The notes beneath the pieces were generated by a model. It had not been told where the DNA came from and searched no databases. It saw only the letters and a program-made list of their open reading frames with translations. Of a stretch of DNA of 41,414 nucleotides, positions 7,269 through 14,740 are shown one piece after another. Origin of the DNA: Verrucomicrobiota bacterium (GTDB lineage Bacteria > Verrucomicrobiota > Verrucomicrobiia > Chthoniobacterales > Chthoniobacteraceae); contig JAPLTE010000078.1 in NCBI GenBank assembly GCA_026398235.1, forward strand, positions 1-41,414, written 5' to 3'. Within the stretch, counting starts at the first letter, position 1, and each line of letters begins with the position of its first letter. The position numbers and the translations under genes were made by a program.

Positions 7269-10070
7269 ATGCGATTTGCAGCAGGCCAACGTTGGATCAG
7301 CGAACCGGAACCCGAACTCGGACTGGGCATTGTGCTCGATGTCGAGCCCGGCCGGGTCAAAATGTTTTTCCCGGCGAGCAACGCCATGCGCCTCTATGCC
7401 GAGGCGGCGGCGCCGTTGCGCCGGGTGCGGTTCAAGGTCGGTGACAAAGTGCACTCGCATGAAGGGGAAAGTTTCGCGGTCGCCATTGTCAGTGAACGCT
7501 CCGACGGGGTGATCACTTATGGCGGCTCCAAAGGGGAGCGGCTCATCGAAACGCAATTAAGCGACATCCTCACCTGGGACAAACCGGGCGACCGCATTGC
7601 CGGAGGCCAGGTGGATGAAAGCGCTGCGTTTGCGTTGCGCCTGGAAGCCTTGGAACGCCAGCACCGGATGCTCCAGTCGCCCGTGTACGGTTTTTGCGGC
7701 GCGCGCATGGATCTGATTCCGCACCAGCTTGCCATCGCGCAGGAAGTGGCGGCCCGCCAGACGCCGCGCGTCTTGCTGGCCGATGAAGTCGGCTTGGGCA
7801 AAACGATCGAGGCATGTTTGATCCTCCACCGCCTCCACCTCACCGGGAAAGCGTCGCGCATCCTGATCCTCGTGCCGGAGGCGCTGGTGCATCAATGGTT
7901 CGTGGAGCTGTTCCGCCGGTTCAATCTCCGCTTCGCCATTTTCGAGGAAGGGCGCTGCGTCGCGATCGAAGAGAACAACCCCGGCACAAATCCGTTTCTG
8001 GACGACCAACTCGTGCTCGCGCCGCTCGGCTGGCTTGCTCACAACGAGACGCGCCGCGCACAGGCGGTCGAAGCCGGTTGGAACCTGCTGGTGGTGGATG
8101 AAGCGCACCATCTGGCGTGGCATCCCGATCTTCCCAGCCCGGAATACGCGTTGGTGGAAGCGCTCGCAGCCGCAGCGCCGGGCCTCCTTCTGCTTACCGC
8201 GACCCCGCAGCAACTCGGGCCCGAGGGGCACTTCGCCCGGTTGCGCCTGCTTGATCCCGACCGCTATTCCAGCTTGGAAGCGTTCCAGGCCGAGGCGAAG
8301 GAATACGCGCCCATTGCGCAGATCGCCGGAAAACTCGCCGACAAAAAGAAGCTCACGGCCAAGGAAACCACGAAGCTCGCCGCCATGCCGGGCCGCATCT
8401 GCCAGCACACAGAGAAATTGCAGAGCGGGGACGAAGGGGCGCGCGAACGGCTCTTGGAGGAACTCCTCGACCAGCACGGCACCGGGCGGGTCATCTTCCG
8501 TAATACTCGCGCCGAACTGTCCGGCTTTCCCAAACGCACTGCGAAACTCGTGGCGCTGGAAGGCGATCCCGCCGCCGCGCTCGCGGAGTTCCAGGGCGAG
8601 GCTGTCGATCTGAAAGACGACCCGCGCATTGCGTGGTTGCTCGCGTTTCTCAAAAAACTCAAACGGGCAAAGGTCCTCCTCATCTGCCGCACGCGCGAAA
8701 AAGCCGAAGCGGTGGAAGCCGCGTTGCGCGAGAAGGTCAACCTGCCCACCGCCCTTTTCCACGAGGGGCTCACTTTGTTGCAACGCGACCGCAACGCCGC
8801 CTATTTCGCCGAAGAGGAAGGGGCACAACTCTTGATTTGCTCCGAGATCGGCAGCGAAGGGCGCAATTTTCAGTTTGCCCATCACCTCGTGCTATTCGAT
8901 CTGCCCGAGAACCCCGAACTGCTTGAACAACGCATTGGGCGACTCGACCGGATCGGGCAGAGCGCGAATATCCAGATCCACGTTCCGTATGTGGAAGGCG
9001 GGCCATATGCCGTGCTCGCGCGCTGGTTCCACGAAGGGCTCAACGCTTTTGAAGAAAGCCTGCATGGCGGCGCGGAACTCTTTGAGCGCTTCTGCGCCCC
9101 GGTGCAGGCGCTCGCCGCTGGCGATACCGCGCCGCAACCGAAGAAGCGCGGGAAGGCTGCAAAATCGGCGGAAGGTCTCGACGCGCTTCTCGCCGAGACA
9201 CAGGCCGTTCGCGAAGAAGTGCGCTCCCGGCTTGCCGCCGGCGAAGACCGTCTCTTGCAACTCCACAACCGTCGCACGGGTGCCGCAGCCACAATGGCCG
9301 ACGCCATTCGCGCCGCTGATGCCGACACATCGCTCGACGCATTTCTGCTCAGGGCGTTTGACCACTTCGGCGCAAACGTGGAAGACATCGCGCCGCGCAC
9401 TTGGATCGTTACGCCCGGGCCGGAACTGGGCGAGGGGTTGCCCGGCATTCCCAAAGAGGGGATCACGCTCACGGCCGATCGCCAGCGCGCGTTGAGCCGC
9501 GAAGATGTCGCGTTCTTGACGTGGGATCACCCCGTCGTGCGGGGAATATTCGAACTCCTTTTGGGCACCACCAAAGGCAACGCCGCCGTGGCCGTCACGG
9601 AGGTGCCGGGACCGGACGCTGTTTTCATTGAAGCGGTCCATGTCTTGGAAGTTGTGGCTCCCTCGGAATTGCATGTGGACCGGTTTTTGCCCGCGACGCC
9701 GGTGTGTGTGGTGGTGGACAACAAACTCGCGGAACCCGCTCAACCCCTGGGACCGTTGGCCGAAGGGCCGCTCAGCAAAATCCTCGGCAAGACGGAGCTT
9801 TGTTACAAGCTCATGCCAAAAATGATCGAGCAGGCTGCCAACCTGGCCCAGCAGCGTGCGATGAAAATCGTGGCCGTGAGCCTTTGCGCGATGGAGGAGA
9901 TCGTGGGCGGGGAAGTCGAGCGCCTGCGCGATTTGCAAGCCGTCAACCCCAACGTGCGCGACAAAGAAATCGAAGCCGCCCAATCGCATTACTATGATCT
10001 GCGCGACCATCTCGCCGACGCCCGTCTGCGCTTGGACTCGGTGCGGATCATCTTCCGCTCACAACACTAG
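7269..10070 (+). CDS. rapA: RapA-type SNF2 helicase (RNA polymerase recycling ATPase)
   Basis: A 933-residue Swi2/Snf2 ATPase close to the length of E. coli RapA (968), which binds RNA polymerase and aids its recycling. The N-terminus (about 1-100) is the paired Tudor-like region, beginning FAAGQRWISEPEPELGLGIV. Helicase motifs follow: Walker A ADEVGLGKT (171-179), DEAH box VVDEAHHLAW (about 275-284), LLTATPQQLG, and in the second RecA domain ICSEIGSEGRNFQFA and QRIGRLDRIGQ (motif VI with arginine fingers). The C-terminal third matches the RapA C-terminal region. No obvious Shine-Dalgarno sequence precedes the ATG. cysK lies 70 bp upstream on the same strand; a functional link is not evident. 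Confidence 0.9.
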   Translation: MRFAAGQRWISEPEPELGLGIVLDVEPGRVKMFFPASNAMRLYAEAAAPLRRVRFKVGDKVHSHEGESFAVAIVSERSDGVITYGGSKGERLIETQLSDILTWDKPGDRIAGGQVDESAAFALRLEALERQHRMLQSPVYGFCGARMDLIPHQLAIAQEVAARQTPRVLLADEVGLGKTIEACLILHRLHLTGKASRILILVPEALVHQWFVELFRRFNLRFAIFEEGRCVAIEENNPGTNPFLDDQLVLAPLGWLAHNETRRAQAVEAGWNLLVVDEAHHLAWHPDLPSPEYALVEALAAAAPGLLLLTATPQQLGPEGHFARLRLLDPDRYSSLEAFQAEAKEYAPIAQIAGKLADKKKLTAKETTKLAAMPGRICQHTEKLQSGDEGARERLLEELLDQHGTGRVIFRNTRAELSGFPKRTAKLVALEGDPAAALAEFQGEAVDLKDDPRIAWLLAFLKKLKRAKVLLICRTREKAEAVEAALREKVNLPTALFHEGLTLLQRDRNAAYFAEEEGAQLLICSEIGSEGRNFQFAHHLVLFDLPENPELLEQRIGRLDRIGQSANIQIHVPYVEGGPYAVLARWFHEGLNAFEESLHGGAELFERFCAPVQALAAGDTAPQPKKRGKAAKSAEGLDALLAETQAVREEVRSRLAAGEDRLLQLHNRRTGAAATMADAIRAADADTSLDAFLLRAFDHFGANVEDIAPRTWIVTPGPELGEGLPGIPKEGITLTADRQRALSREDVAFLTWDHPVVRGIFELLLGTTKGNAAVAVTEVPGPDAVFIEAVHVLEVVAPSELHVDRFLPATPVCVVVDNKLAEPAQPLGPLAEGPLSKILGKTELCYKLMPKMIEQAANLAQQRAMKIVAVSLCAMEEIVGGEVERLRDLQAVNPNVRDKEIEAAQSHYYDLRDHLADARLRLDSVRIIFRSQH

Positions 10071-10159
10071 GCAGGCCAACCCTAGGAGCAGGCAAACCAA
10101 CACGGGGAGCAGGCAAACGCTTTTTGTTTCAAGGGACCCGAAGGGTTTCAAGAAAATAG

Positions 10160-10230
10160 CCGGGGTTTGAGCGAAGCGACACCCCCGGAATGCGGCCAGC
10201 AAACGCTCTCACCCCAAAGGGGTGGCAGAG
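10160..10230. repeat. Two palindromic hairpins in the rapA/rsmH-unit spacer
   Basis: The spacer between the convergent rapA (stop 10070) and the 57-residue gene (stop 10237) holds two strong hairpins. One has a CCGGGG/CCCCGG stem (10160-10165 and 10183-10188). The other is CACCCC AAA GGGGTG (10210-10224), extended by imperfect CTCT/AGAG pairing to about 10230. No T-run follows. They may end both convergent transcripts or be dispersed repeats. Upstream, 10078-10120 also holds short imperfect reiterations of AGCAGGCAAAC. Confidence 0.5.
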
Positions 10231-10236
10231 GAACGG

Positions 10237-10410
10237 CTATTTCACTTCCGGTTCCTTGGTCTTCGGGTAAACGATGGGCGCTCCCTCCGCAGTGGTGCCG
10301 GTGACCAGCACCGGTTTCGCAACCACACCTTTTGCATAAGCGGCGGGATCGGCAGTGCAAAAGACCGGACCGGCGAAAAGAAGCAGGCAGGCGATAATAG
10401 GTGTTTTCAT
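10237..10410 (-). CDS. 57-residue exported peptide coupled to rsmH
   Basis: A small gene whose ATG (10410-10408) overlaps the TGA stop of rsmH in an ATGA arrangement, the usual sign of translational coupling. The product begins MKTPIIACLLLFAGPVFC, a hydrophobic signal-like segment. A mature part of about 37 residues follows, with TADPAAYAKGVVAKPVLVTGT and a Tyr/Lys/Glu-rich end, stopping at TAG (10237-10239). C18 near the end of the hydrophobic segment could hint at a lipoprotein, but FAGPVFC is not a convincing lipobox. I do not recognise the family. ftsL often follows rsmH in other bacteria, but this product is too short and has no FtsL-like coiled coil. Confidence 0.6.
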   Translation of the reverse strand: MKTPIIACLLLFAGPVFCTADPAAYAKGVVAKPVLVTGTTAEGAPIVYPKTKEPEVK

Positions 10411-11474
10411 GAATCAAGAGGGCACACCGCCCAGCGGAGTTTTGCCGGGGTGGAGCGGGGGTTCGCATGGCGTTCCTCGGGGCTGGGTCGCTGGACTTCG
10501 CGGGCGATCTCCGTGTAAACGCCGTCGCGCAATCCGGCTTCAAACGCTTTCTTCACGCGCCGGTCTTCGCCGGAGTGAAAGGTAAGGATCGCCACGCGCC
10601 CACCCGCACGCAGACAGGCGGGGAGGTTGCGCAGAAAGGTTTCCAATGCCGTGAATTCTTCATTCACCGCAATCCGCAACGCCTGGAAAACGCGTCGAAT
10701 ACTGAGTGTGACTTGTTCTTCCTGCCGTTCGCCCAGCGCGTTGCGGATCGCTGCCCCCAGAGCCAGCGTGGTGGGGAAGGACCGTCCGGCAAGGGCGCGC
10801 GACAAGGTTTCGGCGTGTGGCTCGTCGGCATTTTCGGTAAGCAACGCCGCCAATTCCTCCCTGCCGATCTTCTCCAGAAGCGCCGAGGCGGGTTGGCCGC
10901 GCTGCGGGTTCATCCGCATATCCAGGAGCCCCTCGGCTTTTACGGAAAACCCGCGCGCCGGGTCGTCGAGTTGCATGGAGGAGACGCCGAGATCGGCCAG
11001 GATCAGATCGACCCCTCCAGGGAATCCCTCTGCGGCGAGCACTTTGGGCAACCCTGCAAAATTGCTCCGATGCGCGGTGAACATCTCCGGCCCAAACCCG
11101 AGACTCCGCATCCGCGCTTCGGTGCGGGGGAGCTCCAGTGGATCGGCATCGAGCCCGATGAGCCGTCCGCCCGGCTGGAGTCTCGCTAAAATTTCGCGCG
11201 CATGGCCGCCGTAGCCGAGCGTGCAATCCGCCGCGATTTCGCCCGGTTGCGGACGCAGCACCTCCAGAATTTCCGACACCATAATGGGCCGGTGCGATCC
11301 TGCGGGCGTTTTGCCCGAGGCGATCACTTTTGCAACCGTTTCGGGGTATTTCTCCGGGGTGCGCTCTTTGTATTTTTCCTCGAATCGGCGCGGATTTTTG
11401 CCCGAATACCGGGGTCGCCGCTTATGGACGGGAGGGAGCGCTGGGGAGTCCGGCTCTGGGTTGCTGTCACTCAT
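10407..11474 (-). CDS. rsmH: 16S rRNA (cytosine-1402-N4)-methyltransferase RsmH
   Basis: An SAM-dependent methyltransferase of 355 residues that methylates N4 of C1402 in 16S rRNA. The SAM site reads DCTLGYGGHA, followed by GLDADPLEL. DLILADLGVSSMQLDDPARGFS, spanning the substrate side, and the C-terminal LTFHSGEDRRVKKAF are family hallmarks. The usual RsmH N-terminus corresponds to SHRPIMVSEIL near residue 62. A basic extension containing RRPRYSGKNPRRFEEKYKE precedes it. The ATG at 11474 is preferred over the TTG at 11480. It is divergent from the kinase-like gene at 11549 and followed by the coupled 57-residue gene. No mraZ or ftsI is adjacent, so this is not a standard dcw cluster. Confidence 0.94.
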   Translation of the reverse strand: MSDSNPEPDSPALPPVHKRRPRYSGKNPRRFEEKYKERTPEKYPETVAKVIASGKTPAGSHRPIMVSEILEVLRPQPGEIAADCTLGYGGHAREILARLQPGGRLIGLDADPLELPRTEARMRSLGFGPEMFTAHRSNFAGLPKVLAAEGFPGGVDLILADLGVSSMQLDDPARGFSVKAEGLLDMRMNPQRGQPASALLEKIGREELAALLTENADEPHAETLSRALAGRSFPTTLALGAAIRNALGERQEEQVTLSIRRVFQALRIAVNEEFTALETFLRNLPACLRAGGRVAILTFHSGEDRRVKKAFEAGLRDGVYTEIAREVQRPSPEERHANPRSTPAKLRWAVCPLDS

Positions 11475-11548
11475 TAGCAATGGAAATAAAAGAAAGGTTT
11501 TTCAAAAAATGGGCTGGGATATTTGGCAAAAAGGGGATAATTGAATCT

Positions 11549-12241
11549 ATGAGCGATTCCTTACTCGATCCCTTGGCGGGATGTCGAGCCTACCTCGAGG
11601 CTCATCGTCGCCAGGCAACGCAGGAGCAGAAAAAAGCGCTGCCCTTTATCACCTTCTCGCGGGAAGCCGGAGCTGGAGCCGTCACCATCGCGGAACTCAC
11701 GGCGCGACTGTTAAATGAAGGCCATCCAGAAGGCCCGTCCTGGACGGTGTTCGACAAAAATCTGGTCGAAAAAGTGGTGGAAGACCACCGTTTTCCGGAG
11801 CATCTGAAACGGTTTCTGCCTGAAGATGTACTTCCCGGGGTCGCCAGTGCAGTGGAAGAGATGCTCGGGCTGCACCCGTCCGCATGGAGCCTGGCCGAGT
11901 ACACCACCGAGACGATTTTGCGGCTGGCCCACCTTGGTAAGGTCATCCTCGTGGGGCGCGGCTCCAATTTCATCACCGCGAAGCTCCGGCCCGCGCTGCA
12001 CATCCGCTTGGTGGCTCCGTTGGAGGAGCGCGTCGCGCATATCGCGGAGTTCTATCACCTGACGCAGGAGGAGGCAGTAAATTACACCAAAAAAGCGGAC
12101 CAAGGGAGGACCCGATATGTGAAGCGGTATTTCAGGGCGGCCATCGACGATCCGTTGAACTACAGCCTCACCATTAACACCGGCAGAGTGCCTTTCGAAG
12201 CTGCCGCGCACGTCATCGCCGAAGCGATTCGCAGCTTATAG
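11549..12241 (+). CDS. Cytidylate kinase-like family protein
   Basis: A 230-residue P-loop NTPase-like protein of the stand-alone cytidylate kinase-like family (Cytidylate_kin2 type). The N-terminal segment ITFSREAGAGAVTIAELTARLL takes the place of the P-loop and is degenerate relative to GxxGxGK[ST]. Further family features are VILVGRGSNFI, ALHIRLVAPLEERV, and a C-terminal DPLNYSLTINTGRV. The substrate is unknown and nucleotide kinase activity is uncertain because the lysine of the P-loop is missing. The ATG at 11549, with AAGGGG about 13 bases upstream, is preferred. The in-frame ATG at 11480 would leave only 5 bp to the divergent rsmH start. Confidence 0.8.
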   Translation: MSDSLLDPLAGCRAYLEAHRRQATQEQKKALPFITFSREAGAGAVTIAELTARLLNEGHPEGPSWTVFDKNLVEKVVEDHRFPEHLKRFLPEDVLPGVASAVEEMLGLHPSAWSLAEYTTETILRLAHLGKVILVGRGSNFITAKLRPALHIRLVAPLEERVAHIAEFYHLTQEEAVNYTKKADQGRTRYVKRYFRAAIDDPLNYSLTINTGRVPFEAAAHVIAEAIRSL

Positions 12242-12259
12242 TGTCGATGCAGCAAAAAT

Positions 12260-12343
12260 TTTCGCGCAAAGAACGCAAAGGACGCCAAGGAGAGAAATTC
12301 CAAAAAGATTCTGTCTTTGCGTTCTTCGCGTCCTTTGCGCGAA
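12260..12343. repeat. Inverted repeat, GCGCAAAG family
   Basis: Between the convergent kinase-like gene (stop 12241) and argS lies a palindrome with outer arms TTTCGCGCAAAG (12260-12271) and its complement at 12332-12343. The inner arms are reiterations of AACGCAAAG and GGACGC that pair imperfectly. It probably acts as a two-way transcription end or is a dispersed intergenic repeat. Confidence 0.6.
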
Positions 12344-12354
12344 ATGATTCTTAG

Positions 12355-12444
12355 CTACATCCGTTCCGGGACGCGGATGCCCAGCAGGCCCAGGCCGTCG
12401 CGGAGCACGCGCGCGGTCAGTTCGCAGAGGGCGAGACGGGATTC
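12355..12444 (-). pseudogene. argS: Out-of-frame C-terminus of argS
   Basis: These 30 codons encode ESRLALCELTARVLRDGLGL followed by LGIRVPERM and a TAG stop (12357-12355). This is the canonical end of arginyl-tRNA synthetase, where the terminal Met is conserved. It is in a different frame from the main argS frame, which runs into TGA at 12417. The usual 25-30 residues linking the FRPNLL region to this segment are missing. The simplest reading is a deletion of roughly 80-90 bp, not a multiple of three, near 12444-12449. Confidence 0.85.
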
Positions 12445-13961
12445 CCGAGCAGGTTGGGCCGGAAATCGTCGAGCGTTGCCGGGACGGTCTCGCCAAATTG
12501 CAGCAGCTTTTTGGAAAGCGTGAACTCGGCGGGTTCGCTGAGCGCGAGCGTGGCGGGCACGTTGAAGTCGCCATTGTTCTTGCGAAAGATCGAGCGGATG
12601 CGCACGTAAGCGTTTTGCAAATACGGCGCGGTGTTCCCTTGAAAAGAGAGCATTTTATCCCACGAAAAAACGTAGTCGCTCATGCGGAATTGCGAGAGCT
12701 CGGCGTATTTCACCGCGCCGATTCCGATGATTCGCGCAATCTCCGCTTTTTCCTCGGGGGGCATGTCCGGATTTTTTTCCTCCACGATGCGCAACGAACG
12801 TTCCTGCGCTTCTTCGAGCACGTCGCGCAGGCCGACGTTTTCGCCCGAGCGCGTCTTCATGAGTTTGCGGTCCTCACCAAGGATGCTCCCGAAGGCGACG
12901 TGGCGCAGGTTGCCGGTGATGCCCATGCGCGCGGCGGTGGCGAAGATTTGCTCGAAATGCAACGCCTGGGGAGCGCCGACGACATACCAGATGGCATCCG
13001 CGTTCCAGCGTTGGATGCGGTATTCCAAGGTCGCCAAATCGGTCGTGGCGTAGAGGAACCCGCCGTCGCTTTTGCGGATGAGGCACGGTTTGTCGGCCAG
13101 TGCGGGATTGTCACGGAAGAAGACGCAGACGGCTCCTTCGCTGATCTCGGCGATGCCGCACGCGAGCAGACGCTCCACCAACGGAGCGAGGGCGTCATTG
13201 TAAAAACTCTCGCCCAGATGCTCGTCGAAATGGATATCCAGGAGGTTGTACATCGCCTCAAATTCCCGCCAGGAAAGAGCGACCGTGCGTTTCCAGATGT
13301 CGAGGTTCTCCGGGTCGCCCGCCTGGAGCTTCACGAGTTCCTCGCGGCAGGCGGTCATCACGGCGGCATCGCTGTCCGCCAGCGCATTGGCCTGCTTGTA
13401 AAGGCGCACCAATTCCTGGATCGCATCGCGTTCCAGCGCCGCATCATCCCGGAAATGTTTCCAACCGTAGATGACTTTGCCAAATTGCGTACCCCAATCG
13501 CCGATATGGTTGTCGGTGATCACTTCGTGACCGAGGAACCGGGCGATGCGGGTCAGCGTGTCGCCGAGAATCGTGCTGCGGATATGGCCGACATGCATCG
13601 GTTTGGCGACATTGGGCGAGCTGAAATCGAGCACGATCTTGCGCGGTTTCTCTGCCTGCGGCACGCCGAGATGGGTGTCGTCGAGGAGGGCGCGCGCGCG
13701 TTGCGCCACAAATTCCGGCTTGAGACGGAAATTGATGAAACCCGCACCGGCAATCTCCGGCGGTTCGCAAAAATCGGCCACCTGGATGCGCTCAATCATT
13801 TGCGCCGCGATCTGACGCGGATTGGCGCGCTGCGCTTTGGCGGCAATCATCGCGGCGTTGGTCTGGTAATCGCCAAAACGGGCGTCGGCGGTGGCGGCGA
13901 CCTGGGCGGGAGCGCCGAGAGCTTCGCTGAGGCGGGTTTCAAGGAGAGTCTGGATCGTCAT
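12417..13961 (-). CDS. argS: Arginyl-tRNA synthetase, frame broken near its C-terminus
   Basis: A class I aminoacyl-tRNA synthetase that charges tRNA-Arg. The readable frame has 514 residues. The catalytic core is intact: SSPNVAKPMHVGHIRST with the HIGH motif as HVGH (123-126), then NHIGDWGTQFG, and LMKTRSGENVGL in place of KMSKS. The C-terminal anticodon-binding (DALR) domain is entered (MSDYVFSWDKMLSFQGNTAP, then YLQNAYVRIRSIFRK) but breaks after FRPNLL at residue 505. Nine unrelated residues follow before a stop. The true C-terminus lies in another phase at 12355-12444. An essential gene should not be inactivated, so a sequence or assembly error is likely. The gene lies downstream of the PTS IIA gene on the same strand. 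Confidence 0.9.
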   Translation of the reverse strand: MTIQTLLETRLSEALGAPAQVAATADARFGDYQTNAAMIAAKAQRANPRQIAAQMIERIQVADFCEPPEIAGAGFINFRLKPEFVAQRARALLDDTHLGVPQAEKPRKIVLDFSSPNVAKPMHVGHIRSTILGDTLTRIARFLGHEVITDNHIGDWGTQFGKVIYGWKHFRDDAALERDAIQELVRLYKQANALADSDAAVMTACREELVKLQAGDPENLDIWKRTVALSWREFEAMYNLLDIHFDEHLGESFYNDALAPLVERLLACGIAEISEGAVCVFFRDNPALADKPCLIRKSDGGFLYATTDLATLEYRIQRWNADAIWYVVGAPQALHFEQIFATAARMGITGNLRHVAFGSILGEDRKLMKTRSGENVGLRDVLEEAQERSLRIVEEKNPDMPPEEKAEIARIIGIGAVKYAELSQFRMSDYVFSWDKMLSFQGNTAPYLQNAYVRIRSIFRKNNGDFNVPATLALSEPAEFTLSKKLLQFGETVPATLDDFRPNLLGNPVSPSAN

Positions 13962-13975
13962 GAGAAAAGAGGAAT

Positions 13976-14004
13976 CCGCAGATTACGCAGATTTTCGCGG
14001 ATTT
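13976..14004. repeat. CGCAGATT reiteration, dispersed family
   Basis: Reiterated CCGCAGATTACGCAGATTTT and CGCGGATTT between argS and the PTS IIA gene. Related units occur at 27030-27153. These short AT-richer units are unlike the coding sequence around them and look like a dispersed intergenic repeat. Confidence 0.45.
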
Positions 14005-14038
14005 AGAAGAGGAATGCGCGTTGGTGAGCTCCACAGAG

Positions 14039-14092
14039 GCGAGGCTGGAGCCTCGCGAAGACAAGTGCGTTACCAAGCTGGAGCTTGGGAAC
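14039..14092. repeat. Pair of TGGA-loop hairpins
   Basis: Two adjacent hairpins share the same TGGA tetraloop. The first has stem GCGAGGC/GCCTCGC (14039-14056). The second has stem GTTACCAAGC/GCTTGGGAAC with one mismatch (14069-14092). They lie just downstream of the PTS IIA stop (14127, minus strand). The stems differ while the loop is kept, as expected for a dispersed palindromic family. Confidence 0.6.
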
Positions 14093-14126
14093 GAGGCCAA
14101 CGTGCAGAGTCTCCCCGCGTCTGCGG

Positions 14127-14594
14127 CTACCGCGTCGCGGCGGAGGCTTCGAAGATGGAGAGAATCTCCTGCGGATTGGCCGCGGTGCCGAGGCGTTCGC
14201 GCACGGAGCGGTCGTTGAGGAATTTGGCGATGGCCGCCAAGGTGCGCAGGTGCGTCTGAAATTGGTCTTTGGGAACGATGAAAAGAACGATGAATTTGAC
14301 CGGGAGACCGTCCAGGGAATCAAATTCGATGCCGGTGCTGGAGCGTCCAAAAGCGGCCACCACTTCGTTGACGCGGTCCGAGGAGGCATGCGGAATGGCG
14401 ATTCCGAAGCCGATGCCGGTGCTCATCGTCTCTTCGCGGGCTCGCAGCGCGGCCAAAACATTTTCCTGGTCTGCTGCCTTGATTTTTCCAAGGCGGACGA
14501 GCATTTCAACGAGCTCGACGATGGCGGACCAGCGTTCGGTGGCCTTCATCTCGGGAAGGATTTGATCAACGGATAATAAATGCCCCAGCGTCAT
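14127..14594 (-). CDS. PTS system EIIA protein (EIIA-Ntr/fructose family)
   Basis: A 155-residue PTS EIIA domain of the fructose/nitrogen family, which accepts phosphate from HPr or NPr. The phospho-site is H69 in GFGIAIPHASSDRV. The remaining fold pattern is present: FDSLDGLPVKFIVLFIVPKD, then HLRTLAAIAKFLND. It stands alone without EIIB or EIIC, so a regulatory role like PtsN is more likely than sugar uptake. The start at 14594 gives the usual family length. It is divergent from glgA (start 14741) and upstream of argS. Control of glycogen metabolism is possible from position alone, but nothing in the sequence shows it. Confidence 0.85.
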   Translation of the reverse strand: MTLGHLLSVDQILPEMKATERWSAIVELVEMLVRLGKIKAADQENVLAALRAREETMSTGIGFGIAIPHASSDRVNEVVAAFGRSSTGIEFDSLDGLPVKFIVLFIVPKDQFQTHLRTLAAIAKFLNDRSVRERLGTAANPQEILSIFEASAATR

Positions 14595-14711
14595 GTTTGC
14601 CTAGCGAAAGGTTTGGGGACTTTATGGGGTTGAAACCCGCAACGCAAGAGCGTTTTCGCAACCCTGGGGAAAACCCTGTCCCCTGTGTTGCCGTCATTTT
14701 CTGCTATCGCC

Positions 14712-14740
14712 GGGCGAAACGCCCCTGCTATAAAGCGGGG
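14712..14740 (+). promoter_or_regulatory. Hairpins immediately before the GT5 glgA start
   Basis: GGGCG AAA CGCCC (14712-14724) forms a hairpin. The overlapping CCCC (14721-14724) can alternatively pair with GGGG (14737-14740) directly before the ATG at 14741. The two folds are mutually exclusive, and the second would cover the only purine-rich, Shine-Dalgarno-like bases. CTGCTAT flanks the first hairpin on both sides, so this could equally be a dispersed repeat. A regulatory role is inference. Confidence 0.35.

Noticed and set aside
10237-10410. Identity of the 57-residue peptide as FtsL
   Set aside because: FtsL is about twice as long and has a transmembrane helix followed by a leucine-zipper-like coiled coil; none is present here.
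12417-12460. Programmed frameshift to join the two argS frames
   Set aside because: A shift alone would not restore the roughly 28 residues that are missing, and no slippery run is present at the junction.
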